Assembly (NCBI GenBank): GCA_021794335.1 | Contig: JAJYQZ010000280.1 | Location: forward strand, 1-6,944 | Origin: a bacterium | GTDB taxonomy: Bacteria; SZUA-79; Acidulodesulfobacterales; Acidulodesulfobacteraceae | Reading direction: 5' to 3' | Length of the DNA stretch: 6,944 bases | Shown: positions 1 through 5,086 of the stretch, in pieces | Layout: every line of letters begins with the position of its first letter | Numbering within the stretch: the stretch's first letter is position 1 | Position numbers and translations under genes: made by a program | Notes under the pieces: model-generated | The model's database searches: none | Told to the model about the DNA's origin: nothing | Seen by the model: the letters and a program-made list of their open reading frames with translations, nothing else

Positions 1-75
1 TTTTTCGACCGCCTGATAGTCGTAATTTTTCGGAAAATCTTTGAAATTATTAAAATTTTCTTCGGATTTTTGCAT
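1..75 (-). CDS. valS: Probable valyl-tRNA synthetase, N-terminal fragment (gene continues off the left edge)
   Basis: Read on the minus strand from an ATG at 75-73, the frame stays open for 25 codons to the window edge. Its last residues, PKNYDYQAVEK, resemble the N-terminal signature of valyl-tRNA synthetases, which typically read (L)PKxYDPxAVEEKWYxFW just before the Rossmann fold. ValS charges tRNA-Val in the cytoplasm. The gene is divergent from dnaX, with 84 bp between the start codons. There is no clear Shine-Dalgarno sequence before the ATG, and no other in-frame start lies nearby. Only 25 residues are visible and the HIGH and KMSKS motifs are outside the window, so LeuS or IleS, which have related N-termini, remain possible. 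The call is an inference from a short match. Confidence 0.55.
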   Translation of the reverse strand, partial: MQKSEENFNNFKDFPKNYDYQAVEK

Positions 76-99
76 AGATTATTAAGTTTAGCAATTTTT

Positions 100-126
100 T
101 TTATAAAAATCAATCATAACTTGCAA
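100..126 (-). promoter_or_regulatory. Possible promoter for the divergent valS-like gene
   Basis: On the minus strand, TTGCAA (126-121) is followed after 15 bp by TATAAA (105-100), which would put the transcription start about 18 bases before the ATG at 75. TTGCAA is its own reverse complement, so the same hexamer could serve as -35 for dnaX on the other strand. The spacer is short and the region is extremely A/T-rich, where such matches arise by chance. A minus-strand TATAAT at 142-137 is an alternative. Confidence 0.25.
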
Positions 127-151
127 AACTTGTATTATTATATGTTATAAT
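121..151 (+). promoter_or_regulatory. dnaX promoter: consensus -10 placing transcription start at or next to the ATG
   Basis: A perfect TATAAT -10 hexamer lies at 146-151. TTGCAA at 121-126 is a possible -35 (4 of 6 matches) with a long 19-bp spacer. Transcription normally starts 6-8 bases after the -10, here about 157-160, while the dnaX ATG begins at 160. The mRNA would therefore have no leader, or only a few bases. This fits the absence of any Shine-Dalgarno sequence before dnaX. The -10 match is seen directly; the start site is inferred. Confidence 0.5.
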
Positions 152-159
152 TATAAAAT

Positions 160-1695
160 ATGTATCAAGTGCTTGCCAGAAAATACAGGCCAAAAATTTT
201 CGATGAAATAGCGGGGCAGGATAACATTGTCCAAACGCTTAAAAATGCCGTTATTCACGACAGGATTGCCCATGCCTACATATTTTCCGGCACAAGGGGG
301 GTCGGTAAAACATCTATTGCAAGAATACTTGCAAAATCGATTAACTGCGAAAACGGCCCTACGATAAATCCGTGCGGCGTTTGCTCCGCATGTGTCCAGA
401 TTCAAAACGGCAGCTCGGTGGATGTTATAGAAATCGACGGGGCGTCGAATACCGGCGTTGACGCAATAAGGGATTTAAAGGAAAACATAATATATCTGCC
501 GCAGAGTTTTAAATATAAAATTTACATCATCGACGAGGTTCACATGCTTTCAAATAGCGCCTTTAATGCTCTTTTAAAGACGCTCGAAGAGCCTCCCGCC
601 CACGCTAAATTTATTTTTGCAACAACCGAATTGCACAAAGTCCCCGAAACTATTTTATCGAGGTGTCAAAGGTTTAACTTCAAAAGAATACCGACCGATA
701 TAATTTACCGTAAATTAAAAGAGATTGCGGCTGCGGAAGACATTTCCGTTACCGATGAAAACTTAATGATTATGGCCTCTTTGGCTGACGGATCCGTTAG
801 GGACTCTCTCACAACCTTTGACACTATTATATCGTACTTCGGAAAGGATATAAAAGAAGATATATCGCCCGTTCTTGGATTAACCGTTAAAGCAGCGATC
901 GTTGATCTTATCGGCGCAATTTTTAAGAAGGATTATGAAGCTTCCATCAGGCTGGCAAAAGAAATATACGACTCCGGGGCAGATATAAGGCAGTTTATAA
1001 AACAGCTTGCATTCTACATCAGAAATATTTTAATAATAAAATTAAAATATAAAGATATGATTAACGATATGACGGATGAAGAAATAAATGCTTTAATTCC
1101 CCTTGCCGGACAAACACGCTCGGAGGAACTTCTCGATATGATAGATATATTACTTAACTCGGACGCCAAATATCAAAAAATCTCTTCCCCTTCATTAATG
1201 CTTGAACTTACTCTTTTCAGGCTTATAAATATTCCATCGAAACATAACGTAACGGAACTCATAAATAAAATCGATAAATTTATATCGCTTAAAACAAATC
1301 CGGCAGAAAATCCAAAAATGGAGGGTAAAACCAGCAAGTTTAATTTAAACGATGAGGCTCTGACACCGCCTCCGCCCGCATTTGACTCATCCTTTGCACT
1401 TCGTCAGCCGCTGCCGAAAACTGCCGCTCCCGCTCCGGCGCAAACGGACAGGCAAGTTAAAATAGCGCCTAATGACGGTAATAATACGCACGGGGGATCA
1501 GACGAATTCTTTGCCCATTTCGATAAAATCGATGAAAAATTAGCTCAAGAAAATAGTAAGCAGGAAACTAACGCTTTAATAGATGACGGCATTAAAGCCA
1601 ACGAAGCTGAAAAACCCGATGAAAGCATAATCATGGAAAGCATAAAAGACATTTTCGGGAAAGATATCGAAAGGATAGATAAGACTAAAAAGTAA
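160..1695 (+). CDS. dnaX: DNA polymerase III subunit tau/gamma (clamp-loader ATPase)
   Basis: This is the AAA+ motor of the clamp loader, which opens the beta clamp and loads it on primed DNA. The canonical N-terminus (MYQVLARKYRPKIFDEIAGQ) fixes the start. Visible motifs are Walker A GTRGVGKT (44-51), zinc cysteines C63, C72, C75 and C78, Walker B IIDE (123-126), sensor 1 ATTE (154-157), the SRC arginine finger (R168) and sensor 2 GSVRD (R214). The clamp-loader collar domain III follows to about residue 365. The rest is a low-complexity linker with a PPPP run (403-406), then a terminal peptide (about 489-511, IMESIKDIFGKDIERID) like the end of many tau proteins. At 511 residues it is shorter than E. 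coli tau (643), and no folded domain V is apparent. I see no canonical A AAA AAG frameshift site. It is followed by ybaB and recR, the usual trio. Confidence 0.97.
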   Translation: MYQVLARKYRPKIFDEIAGQDNIVQTLKNAVIHDRIAHAYIFSGTRGVGKTSIARILAKSINCENGPTINPCGVCSACVQIQNGSSVDVIEIDGASNTGVDAIRDLKENIIYLPQSFKYKIYIIDEVHMLSNSAFNALLKTLEEPPAHAKFIFATTELHKVPETILSRCQRFNFKRIPTDIIYRKLKEIAAAEDISVTDENLMIMASLADGSVRDSLTTFDTIISYFGKDIKEDISPVLGLTVKAAIVDLIGAIFKKDYEASIRLAKEIYDSGADIRQFIKQLAFYIRNILIIKLKYKDMINDMTDEEINALIPLAGQTRSEELLDMIDILLNSDAKYQKISSPSLMLELTLFRLINIPSKHNVTELINKIDKFISLKTNPAENPKMEGKTSKFNLNDEALTPPPPAFDSSFALRQPLPKTAAPAPAQTDRQVKIAPNDGNNTHGGSDEFFAHFDKIDEKLAQENSKQETNALIDDGIKANEAEKPDESIIMESIKDIFGKDIERIDKTKK

Positions 1696-1746
1696 CCTAA
1701 AAAAGTGAAACCGCCTTGTTATTTTTTAAAAAAAATTATAGAATAA

Positions 1747-1752
1747 TATAAT
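1747..1752 (+). promoter_or_regulatory. Possible -10 element upstream of ybaB
   Basis: TATAAT at 1747-1752 would start transcription near 1759, giving ybaB a leader of about 28 bases that includes its Shine-Dalgarno sequence. No good -35 lies 16-18 bp upstream: TTGTTA at 1716-1721 is 25 bp away. A T6A8 tract (1722-1735) just upstream would stiffen or bend the DNA and could act like an UP element. ybaB may instead, or also, be read through from dnaX, since only 91 bp separate the two genes. Confidence 0.35.
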
Positions 1753-1786
1753 ATAAACACAAATAGAAATCTGGAGGAATGTTAAA

Positions 1787-2101
1787 ATGTCCAAAAATAT
1801 GGCAGGAATGTTAAAGCAAGCTCAAAAGTTTCAATCGGATATGCTTAAAATGCAGGAAGAACTCGGTTCTAAAATTGTCGAATCCAGTTCCGGCGGCGGT
1901 ATGGTTACGGCAAAAGTGAACGGAAAACAGGAACTTATATCCATAACGATAGATAAAGCCGTTATTAATCCCGACGATGCCGAAATGCTTCAAGACCTTA
2001 TAGTCGCCTCTATTAACGAAGCCCTTAATAAATCAAAAGATATGGTTACGAATGAAATGTCCAAATTAACAGGCGGACTTAACTTACCCGGCCTTTTTTA
2101 A
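1787..2101 (+). CDS. ybaB: YbaB/EbfC family nucleoid-associated DNA-binding protein
   Basis: This is a small dimeric DNA-binding protein of the YbaB/EbfC family, which coats DNA and affects expression; family members are almost always encoded between dnaX and recR. At 104 residues it has the usual length. The N-terminal helix is rich in Met, Lys and Gln (MAGMLKQAQKFQSDMLKMQEE), followed by the SSSGGGMVTAKVNG strand region and the conserved ITIDKAVINPDDAEMLQDLI segment. The C-terminal helix ends in GGLNLPGLF, a typical Gly/Leu/Pro tail. The start is fixed by a strong GGAGG at 1773-1777, 9 bases before the ATG. The ATG at 1799 (M5) has no such site. The gene's 3' end forms a terminator-like hairpin (see 2071-2099). 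Its exact role in this organism cannot be read from sequence. Confidence 0.95.
   Translation: MSKNMAGMLKQAQKFQSDMLKMQEELGSKIVESSSGGGMVTAKVNGKQELISITIDKAVINPDDAEMLQDLIVASINEALNKSKDMVTNEMSKLTGGLNLPGLF
2071..2099 (+). terminator. Terminator-like hairpin plus T-run inside the 3' end of ybaB
   Basis: AGGCGG (2071-2076) can pair with CCGGCCT (2088-2094) through six base pairs with one bulged G (2090). The loop is about 11 bases, and a run of six T follows at 2094-2099. The T-run overlaps the ybaB stop codon. The same bases encode the conserved GGLNLPGLF tail, so the structure may be a by-product of coding constraint. If real, it would reduce readthrough into recR. Confidence 0.3.
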
Positions 2102-2115
2102 TAATTTAAAACAAT

Positions 2116-2134
2116 ATTATATCTAAATTATATC
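2116..2134 (+). repeat. Two direct copies of ATTATATC, 11 bp apart, upstream of recR
   Basis: ATTATATC occurs at 2116-2123 and again at 2127-2134, separated by TAA, giving an 11-bp period close to one helical turn. It lies just before the SD-less recR start at 2143. TATATC at 2129-2134 could be a weak -10 that places transcription start almost at the ATG. In DNA this rich in A/T the repeat could be chance. Confidence 0.4.
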
Positions 2135-2142
2135 CAAGACTT

Positions 2143-2748
2143 ATGTCGATTAATCAATCCGATTATATTAGAGATATTGTGTCCGCCTTTAAAAAACTTC
2201 CCGGAATAGGCGAAAGATCCGCAAGAAGGCTTGCGTTTTACATATTATCCCAAAACGAATCGGTAGCATATAGCCTTGCAAATGCCATAAAAGATGCAAA
2301 ACAAAATATCAAACTTTGCAAAAATTGTTTTAATCTGAGCGGAGAAGATTTTTGCCCTATATGCAAAAATACCTCGAGGAACTCTAAATTATTATGCGTC
2401 GTGGAAAATCCGGAAATAATATATGTATTCGAAAAAAGCGGCAACTTTAACGGCTTTTATCATGTCCTCCACGGCTTAATAAATCCTTTGGAGGGAATAA
2501 CCCCTTCGGATATAAAACTTAAAGAACTTGCGGTCAGGGTGGAGCAGGGCGGCTTCGAGGAAATAATCCTTGCGCTAAACCCCAATTCTAACGGCGAAGC
2601 CACCATGGTTTATATTCAAAAAATATTATCGCCTTACAATGTTCATATAACCGCTCTGGCAAGGGGAATACCGATAGGTTCCGACCTTGAATATGTTGAC
2701 AAAGACACGCTTTCGGAAGCCATTAACTACAGAAAAAACTTTGGATAA
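2143..2748 (+). CDS. recR: Recombination mediator protein RecR
   Basis: RecR works with RecO (and RecF) to load RecA onto SSB-coated single-stranded DNA at gaps during repair. The 201-residue length is normal. The helix-hairpin-helix region KLPGIGERSARRLAFYIL spans residues 18-35. A C4 zinc finger follows (C59, C62, C71, C74). The Toprim domain starts at LLCVVENPE (83-91) and includes the family signature VLHGLINPLEGITPSDI (108-124). Near the C-terminus come LNPNSNGEATMVYI and ALARGIPIGSDLEYVD, both characteristic of RecR. The gene lies 41 bp after ybaB. No Shine-Dalgarno sequence precedes the ATG; the leader is almost pure A/T and carries a directly repeated 8-mer. The start is supported by the short conserved N-terminus before the KLPGIG motif. 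Confidence 0.96.
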   Translation: MSINQSDYIRDIVSAFKKLPGIGERSARRLAFYILSQNESVAYSLANAIKDAKQNIKLCKNCFNLSGEDFCPICKNTSRNSKLLCVVENPEIIYVFEKSGNFNGFYHVLHGLINPLEGITPSDIKLKELAVRVEQGGFEEIILALNPNSNGEATMVYIQKILSPYNVHITALARGIPIGSDLEYVDKDTLSEAINYRKNFG

Positions 2749-2792
2749 TTCCAAACATTCCAAGACCTGCAAAAATTTCCCCCCATAAGATA

Positions 2793-2821
2793 TTGACATA
2801 TTTATAAAAAACTAATAAAAT
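2793..2821 (+). promoter_or_regulatory. Strong sigma-70-type promoter for ffh
   Basis: A perfect -35 hexamer TTGACA (2793-2798), an ideal 17-bp spacer and a -10 of TAAAAT (2816-2821, 5 of 6 matches) lie in the recR-ffh gap. Transcription would start near 2828, leaving a leader of about 50 bases before the ffh ATG. This is the best full promoter in the window and marks ffh as the head of a new transcription unit. The hexamers and spacing are read directly; activity is inferred. Confidence 0.7.
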
Positions 2822-2878
2822 GATAATTTTCTTATCTTAAATATAAATAATATATTGTTGTTTTGCATGTAAATTAAA

Positions 2879-4249
2879 ATGTTTGACGGACTTAGCTCAA
2901 AATTAGAAAAGGTATTTAAAAACCTTCGCGGGTATGGGAAGCTTTCCGAGAAAAATATCGAGGACGCTCTCAAAGAGGTCAGGCTGTCCCTGCTCGAAGC
3001 CGATGTAAACTACCTCATAGTCAAGGAATTTATCGAATCGGTCAAGAACAAGGCTGTCGGCGAAAAGGTTATGGACAGTCTTACGCCGTCCCAGCAGATA
3101 ATTAAAATTATACACGACGAGCTGACAAGCCTTCTCGGCGGCCACGAACCCCTTAATATTAAAGCTAAGCCGCCTGTCGTCATTATGCTCGCCGGCCTTC
3201 AGGGTTCGGGTAAGACTACGACCGCCGGAAAACTTGCCCTCTATTTGCGGGGGTTAAAGCGGAGCGTTTATCTCGTTCCCGCGGATGTCTATAGACCTGC
3301 CGCCGTTCTTCAACTTAAAAAAATCGGCGCAAGCATAAACATTCCGGTTTACGAAACCCCGGAAAAGGACGGCAGGATTACGCAGAAACCCGAAGAAATA
3401 GTCAAAAACGCCTTAGAAATCGCCGAAAAGCATGCTTACGATACACTGATAATAGACACGGCTGGACGCCTTGAAATCGACAAGCCTTTGATGGAAGAAT
3501 TAAAAACCCTCAAAAGCAAATTTAACCCTAATGAAATACTTTTCGTCGCCGATTCTATGCTTGGCCAGAGCGCCGTTACTGTTGCAAAAACATTTAACGA
3601 GGCGATAGGCATAACAGGGGTTGTTCTTACCAAGGTTGACGGCGATTCCAGGGGCGGCGCCGCTCTTTCCATCAAAAAAACCGTGGATAAACCGATAAAA
3701 TTTATAGGCGTCGGCGAGAAATTAAGCGATTTCGAACCCTTTTACGGAGAAAGGATAGCAGGCAGGATACTCGGCATGGGCGATGTTATGAGCCTCATCG
3801 AAAAAGCCCAGAACGCCGTGGACGAAAAATCGGCAAAAGTCATAGAAGAAAGCCTTAATAAAAAAGATTTTACGGTTAAAGATTTTGCCGAACAGCTAAA
3901 AATGGTTTCTAAAATAGGCGGCATCGGTCAGATTGCCTCGATGATACCCGGTTTTTCCAAAATAAAGGACAAGTTCAACCCTGAAGCCGCCGAAAAAGAA
4001 TTTAAGAAAATAAATGCTATCATAAACTCGATGACGGAAAAGGAACGGCTTAATCCCGCAATACTCAACGGCGGACGCAGAAAGAGAATTTCCGCGGGAA
4101 GCGGTACTTCGGTCAACGATGTAAATATATTTATAAATAAATTCGAAGAAGTAAAAAAAATGATGAAATCGTTTAAGGGCGGAAAATTCGGTTCGCTTAA
4201 AAATTTGAAAAATATCGGCGGTATGAAAAATATGTTCAATAATCTTTAA
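2879..4249 (+). CDS. ffh: Signal recognition particle protein Ffh (SRP54 GTPase)
   Basis: Ffh binds 4.5S RNA and signal sequences emerging from ribosomes, and delivers them to FtsY at the membrane. All three domains are present in 456 residues. The N domain has ALKEVRLSLLEADVNY (30-45). The G domain has G1 GLQGSGKT (106-113), the insertion-box region DVYRPAA (136-142), DTAGR (193-197), TKVDGD (251-256) and GVGEK (277-281). The M domain (from about 325) has GGIGQIASMIPGF and the RNA-binding stretch GGRRKRISAGSG (398-409), where the usual Ser before the first Arg is Gly. The tail is Lys/Gly/Met-rich. The start matches the family N-terminus (MFDGLSSKLEKVFKNLRG). No Shine-Dalgarno sequence precedes it despite the good promoter. 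Its base composition is more GC-rich than that of its neighbours. The SRP RNA gene is not in this window. Confidence 0.98.
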   Translation: MFDGLSSKLEKVFKNLRGYGKLSEKNIEDALKEVRLSLLEADVNYLIVKEFIESVKNKAVGEKVMDSLTPSQQIIKIIHDELTSLLGGHEPLNIKAKPPVVIMLAGLQGSGKTTTAGKLALYLRGLKRSVYLVPADVYRPAAVLQLKKIGASINIPVYETPEKDGRITQKPEEIVKNALEIAEKHAYDTLIIDTAGRLEIDKPLMEELKTLKSKFNPNEILFVADSMLGQSAVTVAKTFNEAIGITGVVLTKVDGDSRGGAALSIKKTVDKPIKFIGVGEKLSDFEPFYGERIAGRILGMGDVMSLIEKAQNAVDEKSAKVIEESLNKKDFTVKDFAEQLKMVSKIGGIGQIASMIPGFSKIKDKFNPEAAEKEFKKINAIINSMTEKERLNPAILNGGRRKRISAGSGTSVNDVNIFINKFEEVKKMMKSFKGGKFGSLKNLKNIGGMKNMFNNL

Positions 4250-4284
4250 TTTTTTATTTAATTGCATTAATAGCGGTAATCATC

Positions 4285-4300
4285 AATAATTATAATTATT
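4285..4300. repeat. Perfect 16-bp A/T palindrome upstream of rpsP containing a -10 hexamer
   Basis: AATAATTATAATTATT is its own reverse complement. It contains TATAAT at 4291-4296, which could be the rpsP -10, with transcription starting near 4303 and a leader of about 35 bases. Alternatively, TTGCAT (4262-4267) with a 17-bp spacer leads to AATAAT (4285-4290). Palindromes made only of A/T are frequent by chance in such DNA, so a role as operator is speculative. Confidence 0.4.
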
Positions 4301-4324
4301 AAAACTTTTAACTTTAACAAAACA

Positions 4325-4330
4325 AAGGAG
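4325..4330 (+). promoter_or_regulatory. Ribosome binding site that fixes the GTG start of rpsP
   Basis: AAGGAG at 4325-4330 lies 7 bases before a GTG at 4338. It supports GTG as the start codon, and the encoded protein begins with the family-typical (M)AVKIRLAR. Confidence 0.85.
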
Positions 4331-4337
4331 ATTTCAG

Positions 4338-4577
4338 GTGGCAGTAAAAATCAGACTTGCAAGAACCGGTTCTCACAAAAAACCATTTTACAGGATTGTG
4401 GCGGCTTCCGGCGAAAAAGCCGTTCAAAAAAAATTCATAGAAATACTGGGTACATATAATCCCTGCTCGAATACCTCACAATTTAAGGTTGACAGGGATA
4501 AGTTCGACAAATGGATAAGCCTCGGCGCTAAACCAAGCGATACGGTTATGTCTTTATTGAAAAAACAGGGAAAATGA
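4338..4577 (+). CDS. rpsP: 30S ribosomal protein bS16
   Basis: bS16 binds 16S rRNA and helps assemble the body of the 30S subunit. The N-terminus (M)AVKIRLARTGSHKKPFYRIV is diagnostic, followed by FIEILGTYNP and the C-terminal KPSDTVMSLLKK that matches the family's GAxPTDTVxxLLKK. At 79 residues it is at the short end of the family. It uses GTG as start, the only non-ATG start among the genes here. Its TGA stop overlaps the rimM ATG in an ATGA junction (4574-4577), so rimM translation is probably coupled to it. The region usually covering SRSPRDGR reads SGEKAVQKK, a divergent loop. No khpA gene follows, unlike in many bacteria with this cluster. Confidence 0.97.
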   Translation: MAVKIRLARTGSHKKPFYRIVAASGEKAVQKKFIEILGTYNPCSNTSQFKVDRDKFDKWISLGAKPSDTVMSLLKKQGK

Positions 4578-5071
4578 ACGGTTATATCGGTGTCGGAGAA
4601 TTTGCTAAACCGCACGGAATAAACGGAGAGCTTTTATTTATACCATATAACCCGGATACCGAAGCATTTTCGCCCGGCATACCTTTATTTATTCAAAGAG
4701 ACAATGCTTACGAGCGGCTTAAGGTTGAAAAAATCAGACCCGTAAATAAGGGCTTTCTTATAAAACTTTACGGTTCGCATTCAATAGACGATGCTTTAAG
4801 TTTTAAAAAAAAGCGGGTTTTTATAAAAAAAACCGATATAACCCTTGATAAGAATGAATATTTAATTTCCGACTTGATTAATTTAAACTGCTATAACAGT
4901 AAAAATGAAAATATCGGAACCGTTACGGAGGTTTATCAGGGCGACACAGACATAATAGAAATAAAATCCATCTGCGAAACATATCTGATTCCAATGACGG
5001 ATGAAAATATTCTCAAGGTAGATTATAATAATAAGGTTGTCGTAAAAAACGAAGAAAATTATAAAATCTAA
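4574..5071 (+). CDS. rimM: 16S rRNA processing / ribosome maturation factor RimM
   Basis: RimM binds uS19 and the 30S head and helps 16S rRNA mature. The N-terminal domain carries the signature GEFAKPHGINGEL (8-20; family GxIxKPHGxxGEL). The PRC-barrel domain runs from about 95 to 160, with YLISDLINL, IGTVTEVYQGDTDIIEI and the conserved LIPMTDENILKVD (138-150). At 165 residues it is slightly shorter than E. coli RimM (182). The start overlaps the rpsP stop (ATGA). Only a weak AGGG (4568-4571) precedes it, so initiation probably relies on ribosomes finishing rpsP. trmD starts 15 bp downstream, the usual partner. The protein is fairly divergent outside the signatures, but both domains are clear. 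Confidence 0.95.
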   Translation: MNGYIGVGEFAKPHGINGELLFIPYNPDTEAFSPGIPLFIQRDNAYERLKVEKIRPVNKGFLIKLYGSHSIDDALSFKKKRVFIKKTDITLDKNEYLISDLINLNCYNSKNENIGTVTEVYQGDTDIIEIKSICETYLIPMTDENILKVDYNNKVVVKNEENYKI

Positions 5072-5086
5072 AAAAATCTGAGCAAA

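Noticed and set aside
1171..1205. A run of six A in dnaX (1175-1180) as a programmed frameshift or slippage site for gamma
   Set aside because: In frame it reads TAT CAA AAA ATC, not an X XXY YYZ heptamer, and six A is short for transcriptional slippage. A -1 shift would stop at 1203-1205, cutting into collar domain III, unlike gamma.
1680..1710. A-rich end of dnaX (CTAAAAAG) as a slippery site
   Set aside because: It lies at the stop codon; a -1 shift adds only two residues before another stop, so it would serve no purpose.
2740..2755. TTTGGA-TAAT-TCCAAA hairpin at the recR stop as a terminator
   Set aside because: The six-pair stem is mostly weak and no T-run follows it, so it is not a convincing intrinsic terminator.
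2749..2878. SRP (4.5S) RNA gene near ffh or dnaX
   Set aside because: I looked in all gaps for the conserved GGAAG/AGCAG tetraloop region and found none; the gaps are A/T-rich leaders too short for it.
3896..4267. Long minus-strand open frames opposite ffh (123 and 103 codons)
   Set aside because: They lie entirely over conserved Ffh coding sequence and encode Phe/Ile-rich low-complexity protein without a recognisable family or start signal; they mirror the plus-strand codons.
4250..4284. T-rich stretch after ffh as an intrinsic terminator
   Set aside because: TTTTTTATTTAATT follows the stop, but no stable G/C hairpin precedes it.
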